NCBI GenBank assembly: GCA_030704615.1
Contig: CM060734.1
Span: 56,870,042 to 56,934,041 of the forward strand
From: Takakia lepidozioides
Taxonomy: Eukaryota > Streptophyta > Takakiopsida > Takakiales > Takakiaceae
Direction: 5' to 3'
DNA: 64,000 nucleotides
Positions 12,719 through 24,223 of this stretch are shown piece after piece. The translations under genes were made by a program, and so were the position numbers. Position 1 is the stretch's first letter. Every line of letters starts with the position of its first letter. Under the pieces are notes generated by a model. It was not told the origin of the DNA. It did not search any database and saw only the letters and a program-made list of their open reading frames with translations.

Positions 12719-12802
12719 TGTGGCACAGCTTTCTAGGATTGTGTGCTTAGAATGTATGGTGGACAACGATATATGTTGTGGCACAATGCTTTGGTACACG
12801 AT
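12719..12802 (+). repeat. Truncated second LTR copy
   Basis: This copy repeats the first 84 bases of the LTR at 12286 with roughly six mismatches, then stops abruptly at the junction with another gypsy element's gag-pro sequence. It is either an LTR-LTR tandem left by recombination or a nested insertion breakpoint. Confidence 0.8.
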
Positions 12803-12949
12803 AGGTCAATCAATTCCCAACCCTTCTTTACCCATTACTATGCAGGCTGTTTTGTCCACTAACTTCAAAACTTTACATTGTCAGTTCAACAGGCAATCTG
12901 AAGGCAAACACATCAGCCTTCTCATGGCTCAATGTCATGTCCATGAGTT

Positions 12950-13655
12950 AAGCTTTCCCTGCATTATAGATACAAGATGCACAATGTCACCATTCCTTTA
13001 AATATAGTAAGAGTGCTTAGCCTCAAACTCAGCCCTGCTTCTGGTCTAGACATGTTGATTGCAGATGGATCCAATATGAGCCTCTTGGCCTGGTCACTGT
13101 TCCTATCAGAATTCACAAGAAAGAGGTGTTGTCATGCTGATCACTTGCATAGTTACTATTGGGGATCAATTCTTGCTTGGCCTTGATTGGATGACTGGAG
13201 CTAGTGCAATTATCAACCTAGCAGACTACTCTCTTCGCTTTAAGAATGGTGAAGGACATGAGATTGTAATTCCCCTGAAGACTGTGAAACTCAAAGCATG
13301 GGCTGCCACAACCAATCTTTCCAGAGTACAGGCCTTGGTACAAGAGGTAAAGCAGAATTCTTACTCCCACCTCTCTTGGACTGAATTTTATAATTTCCAG
13401 CCTGAACTCCAACTTTTGTATCAATGGCATGTTCATAGTGCTAGTGGCAGAACAAGAATACCCATAGCCATACCTAAAAATTCTACTCTGATTCATGCTC
13501 ATGTTAATGTGACCATTCCTGCCATGACCCAAACAATGGTTAAAAGTGGCCTAGCCTTCTTATGTCCTGAAGCTCACTTTCTTGCAGTAGAAGGCTGGCA
13601 AAGGCTTACTGTTCTCAAGCATTGTCTGGTTGCTATTGGTGTCATAGACTGAGGC
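12950..13655 (+). pseudogene. Gypsy aspartic protease and linker
   Basis: A frame at 12684-13001 ends in IIDTRCTMSPF, which corresponds to the retropepsin DTG-A motif with the essential Gly changed to Arg. A second frame (13134-13652) carries the C-terminal retropepsin pattern FLLGLDWM followed by a protease-RT linker. The frame break between them and the lost glycine imply an inactive enzyme. Confidence 0.7.
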
Positions 13656-13667
13656 TATAGACAAGAA

Positions 13668-14930
13668 GTGAAGTTGCTGGTGGCTAATCCTAAACGTTGT
13701 TCTGTGACCATTAAGAAAGGCCAAGTCTTGGCTCGCCTCACAGCCCTACCAATTACCGAACTCAAGGAAATCCAAGCTAGCTTCGGATTTGAGGCCACTG
13801 GCATTCAACATGGCTCTATAGATGCTGTTGCTGCTTTTACTGCAATGGTTCCTCCTCCTCTTCCTGACCTCGACCCTGAAGGTAAGAGTGCCCTCACCAA
13901 AATTCTTTTTGAAATTAAGTTGGGCACATCTCTTCCCATCTCTTTCATCTGGTCAAAAGAAAAAGGTTGAAATGCTTGTGGCCAAGAACTTGGATGTCTT
14001 TAGTTTGGGTCCTATAGATCTGGGCATGACTTCTATACTTCAGCATGATATTACTACAGAAGGGCCTCTTGTTAAACAATTTGCCTATCGTGAAAGTGTC
14101 AAAGAGCATGCTACCGTTCAGGAAGAGGTTCAAAAGTCAATGTTGGATGCTGGTATAATCAAGCCATCAGTTTTCGCATGGGCCAGTCCCATCGTCCTGG
14201 TTGGTAAGTAAGACGGTTCAACCCGCTTTAGTGTTGACTTCCGAAAATTGAATGAGGTTACCAAAAATGATTCCTATCCATTGCCTAGGATTAATGAAAC
14301 CTTGGATCAGCTGCATCAGGAAGCCTCTATTTTTTATCCCTTGATCTTGCATCTGGTTTTGGCAAGCTCCTCTAACTGATGCAGCCAAAGAAAAAACCTC
14401 TTTTGTATGTAGGATGTGCAAATACCAATACGAAACCATGCCCTTTGGACTTTGCAATGCCACATCTACCTTCCAACGCCTTATGGACATCGTTTTGGGT
14501 AATCTTCATTGGGAATGTGCCCTGATTTACATCGATGATATTAATGTATACTTATCCAGCTTTGATGCCCATCTGATTGACTTGTAGCGTGTGTTCAACA
14601 AGCTGCGCACTGTAGGCCTGAAAGTGAAACCAAAGAAGTGTGAGCTGTTCATGTCTGAATTACACTTTCTTAGTCATGTCCTGTCTAAAGATGGTTTGCT
14701 TCTTGATCCTTCCAAACTTGAGGCTGTATGGGGATTTCCCATTCCTAGGGATAACATTGCATCAAATCCTTTCTAGGTCTGGCTTGATATTATAAAAGGT
14801 TCATCAAGGATTTTACTAAACTTGCTCATTTTCTAACTAAGCTGCTGTTGAAGGATGCCAGGTTTGAATGGACCTTTCCCCAACATGTTGTCTTTGATAG
14901 GTTGTGCCAGGCTTTGTGTTCTGCCCCTAT
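13668..14930 (+). pseudogene. Gypsy reverse transcriptase, degenerate
   Basis: The frames at 13668-13970 and 13822-14211 cover the RT N-terminus (LDAGIIKPS, WASPIVLVGK). After a stop (TAA at 14209-14211) the sequence continues with [20 protein letters not shown]. The catalytic YIDD is at about 14530-14541 (ALIYIDDINVY), and 14591-14776 gives KVKPKKCELF and FLSHVLSKDG, the RT thumb region. Several frame changes and stops rule out a working polymerase. Confidence 0.8.
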
Positions 14931-14939
14931 TCTCATGTC

Positions 14940-16400
14940 GAGGATGCTAGATCGTGAGCGGTGAACCTGTGCTCACGTGAGCGGTGTTGCCCCAGGATTA
15001 TTTTGCAAAAACATATTGTACGTAATTCCACGGATGACATCCATAACCGCAGACATGATGTCCCTATAGGCATGCTAGTGACAAGATTATATGAAGAGCA
15101 CAGTTGTCAGCTGATTGCTGCGATATTGACAATAGGCCCTAATACAGATTAGTAATAAAAGGGAAGATGATAACATGGATGGGTAATTATGGGTTCTTTA
15201 GCGTTTCTTTAGGGTTTCTAGGGTTTTTTTCCCCGCAGATGCCACTGAATACTTTTCTTGTTTTTTCGGAATTTTAGGGTTTTCTTAGGGGGTTTTAGGA
15301 GGTTTTATTTCCCTACAGATGCCATTGAAAGTGGTGTGTGGTGTGCCACACACCACTTTCAGGGGATTTCTTTTTGGGGAATTCTAAGGGTTTTTTAGGT
15401 TTGTTTTAGGGTTTTAGGGTTTTTTTAGGGTTTTTCTTAAAGTGTGCGGTGCCACTATAAGAGGTGTGCGATACCGCAAATCGTGTGCGGTGTCGCAGAC
15501 CCATTTCCAGGGTTTTTTTTTAAAATTTTTTAATCCATTTCGAGGGGTTTTTGTTTCTTTTTTTGGGGTTTATTATTTTTTAAGGATTTTTAGGGTTTAG
15601 GGTTTAGGATTTAGAGTTTTTTGTTAGTGTGCGGTGCCACAGAAAGAGGTGTGCGGTGCTGCACACCCAATTTCAGGGGTTTTGTTTTCTTTTTTTTGTG
15701 GTTTTTTACGTTTTTTAAGGATTTTTAGGGCATTTAGGGTTTTGCGTTTTATCTTAGTGTGCGGTGTCGCACACCCCTTATCAAGGGTTTTTTTTTTGTT
15801 TTTTTTTGTGTTTTTAGGGTTTATTTAGGGTTTAGGGTTTAGGTTTTCTTGTTAGTGTGCGGTGCCGCATACTAACAAGTTTAGGGTTTAGTGTCTAGCC
15901 CTAGGGTGCCACTGAAAGAGGTGTGCGGTGATCCACACCCCTTTTCAAGGGTTTTTTTGTTTTTCTTATTTTTGGGAATTTTTATGTTTTTTAAGTGTTT
16001 TGGGTTTTGGATTTTTTGTTAATGTGCACATCCCTTTTTGGTGTGGTTTTTTCTATGTTTTTTGGTCAAATATTTTTAGTGGGGTTTTTTTTTTTTTTTT
16101 TTTCCTGCAGATGCTATTGAAAGTGGTATGCGGTACCACACATCACTTTCAGGGTTATTGTTTTTTTGGTTTTTTAGGGTTTTAGCCCTAGAAAGTGGCG
16201 TGTGGTGTCGCACACCACTTGAGGATTTTTTTTTACGGTTTATTTTGGGGTTGTTTGCCTGCAGATGTCACTTAAATTGGTGTGTAGTGCCGCACACCAT
16301 TTTCAAGGTATATATATTTTTGTTTTTTTTGGGGCAATTGCCACTCAAAATGGTGTCATCTTGTTTGCAATATGCAACATAGGTCAGTAATTGACTGTCC
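14940..16400. repeat. Array of GTGTGCGG palindromes within degenerate TTTAGGG-like DNA
   Basis: About 1.5 kb of T/G-rich sequence holds many TTTAGGGTTT-like runs (best near 15590-15612 and 15815-15850) interspersed with palindromic modules built from GTGTGCGG/CCGCACAC and GTGGTGTG/CACACCAC. The clearest is 15327-15360, with two perfect 15-base arms around a TGTG loop. Similar hairpins, each next to GCAGATG, occur at about 16108-16151 and 16264-16306, with another at about 16188-16220. Long T-runs occur (16087-16103). The short frames here are low-complexity translations, not genes. The block interrupts a gypsy element. Confidence 0.85.
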
Positions 16401-16479
16401 TACCTATTCATTGAAGCCATGGGCTCTTCTTTCATAATGGGATCTAATTTTATGATACTGTAAATGTCGATTCCCACGG

Positions 16480-16785
16480 TTATAGGTCCACCGGGAATAG
16501 GTACTATTTCTTCCACCGCCCGTCATTGCATGACAGCAAATTTGTGGTGGCGACTGATTATCTTCCTCTAAAGCTCTTATTTAGCCTCAGGAGCTTCATG
16601 GCAGACTTGCTAGATGGGCCATGTCTTTACAAGAGTTTGATATGGATATAGTCTATAAGAAAGACAAGGAAAATACCAATGCTGATGCATTAACACGTGT
16701 TGATCCTCCTGTCAGCAGGCCTATTCTCACATTGGATAACCTTGCTGCTGCTGATGAAGTTCGCCCACCTGCCTTTTAGATGATC
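16480..16785 (+). pseudogene. Gypsy RNase H tail
   Basis: Frame-shifted fragments read VVATDYLPLKAL-like, ELHGRLARWAMSLQEFDMDI and KDKENTNADALTRVDPP, the standard end of the gypsy RNase H domain. The first part of the domain appears to have been lost at the array insertion. Confidence 0.7.
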
Positions 16786-17429
16786 CTGATTGAATTATTT
16801 CCATGCTAGTATGTGTGGTGGATCTATTGTTTAAAAGTGAATTAGGATAGATTGGTGGAAATTCCTTGTCATGTTCCAGATCTGCTCTTTTCTAGGCTCC
16901 TGGGTTTGTTGTATTTCAGCTGCTGCACTCCGAAGTGACTTTTGTCTTGAGCCTCAAGGCCTGATTTAGCTGTCCATGAGTAGCTCAAATGAAGTGAAGG
17001 AATCCCTGGCTGGAGATCATAGGTGTAGACACTCCAGATCCACATTCTTTAAAACCCATTGTCTACTTCTTATGTGCAGTGCAGTCATGGATAATCAGCT
17101 ACATGCTGCGCTACTTCAGCGATGCCAATCAGGGCGTTCGCGGCCAACACGCCTTCCTGAGTCATTTGCGTAAACAAATTCTTTATCACGTGTCTCCTCA
17201 CCGTTTCATGGGTAATGAGCTTTTCAAGGAGCTCTAGAAAGGGAGTTCCATGCTACTTGGAGGTGCCACCACGGATTATTGGAGCGTTTCTATTGTTCAT
17301 TGTATGCAGGTCACCTTGGTATCAAGAAGACCATGGCCTGCATCCAAGAGGTTTACTATTGGCTGAGAATTCATCGGGATGTCACGTAGTTCAATTCTAA
17401 GTGTGAAGGTTGTCGTGCTAACATTGCTC

Positions 17430-18340
17430 TCCTTATGAGTTGTAGCCTTTGCCTATTACCCATGCATTTGCTCGTGCCGACATTGACTTGGTAGGACCCC
17501 TTGCACTCACATCAAAAGATCGAAGCTATCTTTGCGTAGCTACGGATTACTTGATTAAGTGGATAGAAGTCCGGCCTTTGCGTACCAAGGATAGTGATGC
17601 CATAGCTCAGTTCTTCTTTAATGAGATCCTTATGAGGCATGGGTGCCCTCCGGAGATACTAATGGATCAGGGCAAGGAGTTTGTGAATCAGCTCCTTACG
17701 GTGATATGCTTCAATTTTGGTGTTAAGCATTCTACCACAACCCCTTACCATCCCTAGAACAATGGCCTTACGGAGCGTTTCAACCAAACTCTGTGCTGAT
17801 TGTTGAAGAATAATGATGCGCTTACCAGGGAGTGGGATACATTTTTTCCCCCTATTCTCTTTGCTTATTGCACTGCCTGTCATGCTAGCACTAAGAAAAC
17901 TCATTTTGAATTGTTGTATGGTCGAAAGTGTGTTTTTCTTTACATTCTACCCCTCTTATCTCCACTGTTGCTGAGCCAATTGATCTTGATACCTTTCTTG
18001 AGGATCTTCATGCTAGGCATGTTATTTCCATCCATGATGCCAAGGTCAAAATTGGTAAGGCTCAAGTGACCCAAGCCCGGATTTTAACAAATGTGTCAAG
18101 TATTCTAACATGTTTTAGGTGGGACAGACCGTAAACCTTCGGTTGCAGCATGGTAAGCATGCATGCAAATCTAAGCTCAAGATTGACGGTCCATACTTGA
18201 TTTACCAGATTTTACGTGGGCGACGTGCTCTCCTTATTCCGCAGGGGCATAATGTCAAGGACTCATGGACTTGGTGCATTCGGAGTTGGTTTTTGATCTT
18301 ACGTGCATCAACGTGGAAGGTCGCATGGTGGGGTAATCTT
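17430..18340 (+). pseudogene. Gypsy integrase, interrupted by stops
   Basis: The frame at 17449-17757 carries the first two catalytic Asp residues (ADIDLVGPL; LMDQGKEFVNQ). After an in-frame TAG (17756-17758) the third residue follows in NNGLTERFNQT. The zinc-binding region upstream (17250-17430) is scrambled. The frames at 17800-18069 and 18119-18346 hold the integrase C-terminal tail (GPYLIYQILRGRRALLIPQ). Confidence 0.8.
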
Positions 18341-18349
18341 TGGTAGCTT

Positions 18350-20160
18350 AGTCTTAGCTGGCGGATTTGTGACTTTTTGTAGCCTTAATAGACTTACGAC
18401 ATTGGCCTTCTAGGACTCAAAACATTTTTAGCCTTATAATATATCACCACCTGTCCTCCCTGCACGGTTTTCCTAGCCAAGGATTTTGTCACACATCTCA
18501 CTTCAGCAAACTCCCCTTCAAGTCATAGTTACTCGCTTTGATGCGCGCGGCTAACTCCCAAACTGGCCGCCCGGGCCAATTCGGAGCTTTGGCTGCTCAC
18601 CAGGGCATAACGGTCCCCCTCATACTCTTACTCAACCCTCAACTTGTTGAGCTTAGTGGAAATTCCCTTTGGTAAATGACAGTCCGGAACAGCTCCCCAC
18701 ACCTTGGTTGCTTTCTGGCTCGCACACTTACTCACTAGCTTTTGGTCACCAACGGGCTTATACCGTTCTCGGGGTTACTACTCCCTGTATATACTTTTGT
18801 GACTGTCCGCGGGGGATCCACAAGTAGCCAAGTCCAAATCTGGTGAATCACCACCTAGACCCTCGACTCTCCCTGTGATGAGCCATAGTAAGTCTTGGCC
18901 CACTCACCACGACCCCAATGGACTGTGGTGAGTCCCAAGACTCCCCACGACTCCCACCACAAGGCCTCAGCCCCATGGTGAGTCCTATACCACCCCCACT
19001 AAGACCCACTAAGCTACCACCACCCCTCGTGGAGCCACCACCACCGCATCTCGGTTTGTGGGGCTCCACCTCTTTAAGTGCCTTCGGCACTCAAAGATGC
19101 TTCAGCCCCTTTTCATATTTGATGCCACTGCCCCCATCACAGGGGCAGCCCCGTTAGTGTCCCGACCCCCGCCCTCAAGGGAAAGGGTCACGACACACAC
19201 CCCCACCAATAGGGAGTCGATGTCCTCATCGACTTGTCGTTTTTGTGGAAACTAACATCCAAGTTGTGGCGTCCCACATCAAGGAATTTGTTTTCGTGGC
19301 ATGGCGTCCCATGGCAAAGAACCAAACCCCAACTTGACTCTCACTCCCCACTAGCTAGTTCGGCCGACTTCATGAGATAAGTCTCGACCAAGGATGAAGC
19401 TTCTCAAGCTCCACACAGTGCACTCGTCTTGGCCCACTCCAAGGCCAAGGAATAATCATCCTCGAGGATCAAATCGCCTTACTGCAACAACATTGCTTGC
19501 GACCGCTCATGATGCTGCTTTTCGGCATCACCTTGAGCAAGGGTTCACCTTGAACCCTTTTGACTAGGAAGATAACCTTGAACCAACCGTGCGCCCCAAT
19601 CACTACAATTGGGTCCGCTTTGGAATGCTGGCCTGAGATACGGGAACACGATGAAGCCGCACTACGACTTCGTCCTGAGGCTGCACAATTATAGTACGTG
19701 AACGGAAGCATGTAGCGTCCGTGTTAGCCCGCACTACAAGGCAACCCCCTCGATAGCGCAGTTATAGTACGCGCACGCGCCAGGTGCGCACTAGCACGTG
19801 AACTTCCAAAGAAGACGTTAGTTTTCTTACCTCTTGGATGGGAGTCACCCAATTTCAGCGCTGCGCAAACACACGTTAATCCAATTTACCTCTCCCACTT
19901 TTGTAAGCTAGTATACATTCTACACACTAGCCAACCATACTATGCATCACCATTCCAAACAAAAATAGGAAGCACAACTTTTAGATACCATTTCATTTAT
20001 AAACAAGATTTGTACAACACAAGTCCTTGCAATCGGATTCCTGAGCTAGCTAAGCCGAACTAAGCATGTATTTACTCCTCCACAATCTAAGGTTGATGTC
20101 CCCATCAACGCTTCTTCCGCTTTGAGGTCGCCCTTCGATAATTGCAACCGCCTCGGATGC
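18350..20160. other. Repeat-like intergenic sequence, probable LTR material
   Basis: No gene is recognised. Frames at 18848-19090 (minus) and 18918-19157 (plus) are Gly- or Pro-rich readings of CCACC/CCCAC-rich DNA. The segment just below 20160 probably contains the 3' untranslated part and LTR of the minus-strand chromovirus at 20.2-21.6 kb, where a short palindrome (TTGATGGGGACATCAA, about 20093-20108, read on the minus strand) precedes a purine-rich GTGGAGGAG. LTR ends could not be fixed. Confidence 0.35.
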
Positions 20161-20187
20161 GTTCCCCATTTCTGAGGCACGCACTCA

Positions 20188-21650
20188 AGTTGATTCCACT
20201 TGATGATAGCCCTTCCATTTCACGATATACTTCGTTTCTCGATTCTTGAACCTCCTCGACTTAAGCATTGCCTCCACTTTGTACTCCGGTTCATTTTCAT
20301 GATCCAACAGCACAGGCGGCGGACGCAACACTTGATGCCGATTCGGACGCGCTTCATCTTTGAAGTAAGGTTTTAAAATGAAGACGTGGAATACCATATG
20401 CACCTTGCTATTTGCCGGCAGTTCCAGCTCATACACATCCTCATTCATAACCTTCCGGATGCGAAAAGGTCCCGCATACGGAGGTACGAACTTTGGATTC
20501 ACTTCTGGAGGTAGGCGAAAATTCTTGATGTTCAACCACACCTCGCTTCCCGCTTCAAACTTAACCTCTCGCCGCTTCCGATTTGCCTGCCATTCATATC
20601 GTTTCCTAGCTTTGGCAATGTTGTACTTTGCGAGCTCTCTAACAAACGCTCACGTTCTTCCAACACTGCCGCCGCCGCCGGCTCTTCTCCGTCCTGGGTG
20701 GTCCAACTTGTTGGCACCAGAGGTGTTTTTCCGTAAACCAATACGAAAGGGGAAGCTCCCGTTGCGGAGTGTTCCGTGTTATTATAACAGAACTCTGCCG
20801 TATCTAAGTGCTCCACCCAGTCCGACTGGTCTGCCGACACATAATGCCGCAAGAGTTGCTTTACCACAGAGTTCACTCTTTCTGTTTGGTTGTCCGTTGT
20901 AGGTCGGAAGGCCGTGCTCACCTTGAGCCTTGTCCCCATCTTCTTCCAAAGTGCCCTCCAAAACTTACTTGTAAACTTTGGATCGCGGTCCGAGAGTCCA
21001 TGATGTTTGAAAACGTGGGCGAAGTAAAGTCGCCACGTCTCCTGCGCCGTTGCTGTCTCCTTGGTGGAGATGAAATGACCCATTTTACTGAACCTATCCA
21101 CCACCACCATGATCGCATCGAATCCCTTTGACAACGGTAGAGCCGTCATGAAATCCATTGAGACACTTTCCCAAGACCTCTCTGGAATCGGCAAAGGTTG
21201 TAACAGCCCCGATTGCTTTTTGTACTCACTCCGATTTTGTTGGCATGTGGTGCATGTCTTAACATACTCCTCGCCCTCCTCCCTTAGCTTGGGCAAGAAA
21301 TACTCTTTCTTCAAGAGTGCCGCGGTGCGCTTGGCTCCGCCGTGGCCCGCAAGCGGGCCATCATGGCATTCTCTTAAGAGACCATCTCTGAGCCCTCCCT
21401 TCGGCACGTAGAGGCGCTTTTTCTTGTACCGGAGCAGTCATTTATGCAAGTGGAACTGCGACTTAACCCCTAGCCTCAAGTTCGGCATCACGGATTTCGA
21501 TAGCTCATCATTCCGACAGGCCTTTCGAATCTTGAGTTGCTACTTTCTACTTAGAACATCGGCCACCACATTGTTCCGTCCCGGTTTGTACTGGATATCC
21601 ACGTCAAACAATAGGGTTCTTGGGCCTTGCACTTCCCAATAGCTTTACAC
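20188..21650 (-). mobile_element. Chromovirus (Ty3/gypsy) fragment: integrase plus chromodomain
   Basis: A minus-strand frame (20532-21407) encodes the integrase: an HHCC zinc region (ECHDGPLAGH ... CTTCQQN) and the catalytic residues in SMDFMTALPL, LSDRDPKFTSKFW and DNQTERVN. A few residues normally found before SDRDPKF are missing. The next frame (20185-20541) gives the integrase tail (GPFRIRKVMNEDVYELELP) and then a chromodomain at about 20188-20295 (EPEYKVEAML, KYIVKWKGY). Chromodomains direct such elements to chromatin marks. Sequence up to about 21650 is probably RNase H/connection remnant. The RT is absent, so this is a truncated copy. Overlapping plus-strand frames are antisense shadows. 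Confidence 0.88.
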
Positions 21651-22198
21651 ACAGCCATTTTGCGCCTAACACACATGTTATTTTAATGACTACAGTTGGC
21701 CCAAGACCAATCCAGAAGTAGCACAAATTGGCCCATGGCTTCTCTTCTTGGGCTCGGGCCCTAATGTAAAGTGGCCCTAAGTTCTTATATTATTTCTATT
21801 ATCTTCATTTATCATGTTGCTGAGATAACTACTTGGCATACTTGTTGAATCCATTGTGTCACAAACCTAACTTCTTGCCAAGTTGATTTCAAATTGAGAT
21901 ATGAGATTGTAGTTTGAGATGGCGTGAAAGATAACTGTCCAACATGTGGGAAACGATTTGGAGACCAACTCATCAATGACTGGAAAAAATCTCTAACATT
22001 GAAATCCGAGAAAATCCAACCGAAATCTAGCCCACTACTACAAGTAGTGCTTCTGCACAAATCTGTTTTGATGCTTTGAAAACAGCTTAGAACAGAGGAG
22101 CAGTTAAGATCTTAAAGATTGGATAGCAAAGCTCTACGACTCACTCAACCCTCCGGCTGGGGTCTTCATCCTGTCAAAGTTACAAACTTACTAAACTT
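21650..22198. other. Short intergenic spacer, 3' flank of the RPS13 copy
   Basis: No gene is recognised. The frame at 21812-22060 (minus) has no known domain. The segment next to 22198 would hold the RPS13 3' UTR. Confidence 0.4.
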
Positions 22199-23415
22199 TC
22201 AAGCAACCAAGGTGCTGGCCGTCGCTGACTCACTGCACAAGCACAGAGAGGGAGAGGGAGCTCAAATTAGCCAATCGAACTCAAATTTCAGTTGTCCCCC
22301 GTGATACCAAAAATTACTTCACCATACCTACATTTCGTATATCCAAAGAGTTCCTTCTACATCCAGGAGCCCTCACAAGCCATCAGCAATTAGCTCACAT
22401 AATTTGGAAGTTGGACCACACTCGCAAACAGGGGATGTTGAACTTACTACTTCCAGTTGGGGGGAAGCTTCTTGGTGCGCTTATAATAACGAGCCAAACG
22501 GTGGACACAGCTCTCAATGAGAATCAAGCGGAACTTGGGAATCTTTGTCCTTTCGGTTCCTCTCCAAATGCTTGCGGACAGCGACGGCCTTTTTAATCAG
22601 ATGATAAAGGTCCTCTGGAATCTCTGGTCCCAAACATGTCAAATCCAAAAGAACTCACCGAATAAATTCATGGAGGCCGGAGTGGTATCCGCGATTATTT
22701 CTAGTTCTCATTATCTTCAAGACACACTTGTGCTTCTTTGCTAATACTTCAGGAAGGGTCTAAACAGATTCACTAGAAAAAGGAGAAAACTTTTACCGGA
22801 ATTGACCACTGATAGCTCACTGTTTAAGCCCTTGCTGGGAGAGGGCTTGCCAGTGTGGCATACAGAGGGAAAAAAATAAGGAAGGGTTTAAGCGCTACCA
22901 TGGCCCTTGAGAATGCGGAGGACCTTGCTCCCCGTCACACTGTTAACTTGCGCAATACCGTGAGACTCCCTCAAAATTACACCAATCTGTGATGGCGTCA
23001 GACCCTTTTTTGCCAGCTTGCAAATATGGTCCTCAACCTACATATCGAAACACCCACACAGAAACAGATTGTAAACACATGAGTACGACACCCGAAACAC
23101 CCACACAGAAACAGATTGTAAACACGCAAGTACAACACCCAAACGTCACCGCGACACCAAATACACAGCCATGAGAAGAAGAGAACGGAATCTCACGAAT
23201 GACCCACCTCCTCGGATGTGATATTTAGCCAGCCGGGGGGAGTTCTCTTGTAAGGCAAGGCCGATGAGGACATACCCTTCCTGCACGTCAGACAAAGCAA
23301 CAGCTTAACATAACAGACATTCACCCTATGTCCACGGATCAACAAATTACAGAAACACACACGCAAGCCTGCCAGCAGAAGCTAGAGCTCACCCGCCACT
23401 GTGCATACGACCCAT
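22199..23415 (-). pseudogene. RPS13: 40S ribosomal protein S13 (uS15), probably a pseudogene
   Basis: Five exons on the minus strand reproduce the 151-residue eukaryotic S13 layout: 23415-23393 (MGRMHS), 23280-23208 (ALPYKRTPPGWL), 23037-22899 ([20 protein letters not shown]), 22635-22448 ([15 protein letters not shown] ... [17 protein letters not shown]) and 22232-22199 (ASTLVA, stop). Donors and phases fit throughout. Two lesions break it: the acceptor of exon 4 reads AT instead of AG at 22637-22636, and one extra G (plus strand) in 22537-22539 shifts the frame inside exon 4. Removing that base makes the exons sum to exactly 151 codons plus stop. Residue 7, Arg in the family, reads Gly. Introns are kept, so it is a duplicated copy, not a processed one. 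Sequencing error could explain the indel, but less easily the acceptor change. Confidence 0.88.
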
Positions 23416-24223
23416 GATGACCGGATTGCAGAGGCTCGGCAAACGCCAAGAGTTGCAGCAGGAAAAAGAGAGAGCTATGAGCTATTAGTTAGGTTTAGGA
23501 TTATGGGTTTCACACTGCAATGCCCGTGCGATTGATAACATGCAGTGTTTTGATTTTGTTTTCATTTTTCCCAAATCGCCACAAGGGCCACATGTTAACT
23601 CTACTCAGCGCCCATGTGGCGAGAACAACTAGGTGGCCTCAAACATGATTAAGTCCCAAGTCAAGGCTTATACCATGTCAAGGTGAATGTCACACTCGGT
23701 TTATGCAAGGGAATCCGTCAGTGGGCGCCTAGTACACTATGAACTCGAATTAGAGTAATGGGCAAAATGGAGATAGCCATAGCCACATCCAAGGTAGAAG
23801 AAGTATGACCGTACAACCTGCTGGCCTCATTACAATCCAGACCAAGCCAGAAAGCAGACAAAGGAAGTTGACACATCACAATCCTTAACAGACCCAATGA
23901 AGGTCTGAAACAAAGAAGTATACAGAACCCAACAAGCTTATTTCCAGTACAACATTTTCCTGACAAGGGATGCCCTCCCAGTCAAGCAATCATGCTAGCC
24001 CTCCACTGAATCACAAGGATCAAAACTATTCTCCTACAAAGACAGGTTTGGGCACATAGGCCTTGACCTCCAAATTTCATCTTGTTGCTAGATTAACAGC
24101 TGCTATGTTTGAGCAACTCAAGACACTGACCTACAGTGTGAACCTTGCAACCCAAGATCATGTTGCTGAATCCAGCAGTGGCAGGGCACAGGGAGATGTA
24201 TGGTAAAGCAAACCCTACTTTAA
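23416..24223. other. RPS13 upstream / SLY1 downstream spacer
   Basis: This spacer contains the promoter side of the RPS13 copy and the 3' flank of SLY1, both on the minus strand. The one minus-strand frame (23718-23966) has no recognisable domain and is likely 3' UTR or chance. Confidence 0.5.

Larger units (their letters stand above)
12830..18350 (+). mobile_element. Degenerate Ty3/gypsy element, interrupted by a palindrome array
   Basis: Pol domains appear in gypsy order on the plus strand: protease (about 12950-13330), reverse transcriptase (about 13990-14930), RNase H tail (about 16480-16780), integrase (about 17430-17820) and a C-terminal tail (to about 18340). Stops and frameshifts occur throughout. 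Between RT/RNase H and the RNase H tail lies a foreign block of about 1.5 kb (14,940-16,400), listed separately. No chromodomain or PHD finger is evident at its end, and paired LTRs were not identified. Confidence 0.85.

Noticed and set aside
15634-16382. Phe/Leu-rich membrane-protein-like ORFs
   Set aside because: They are translations of T-runs and TTTAGGG-like repeats and not membrane proteins.
20378-20902. 174-codon plus-strand ORF
   Set aside because: It is antisense to the chromovirus integrase/chromodomain frames.
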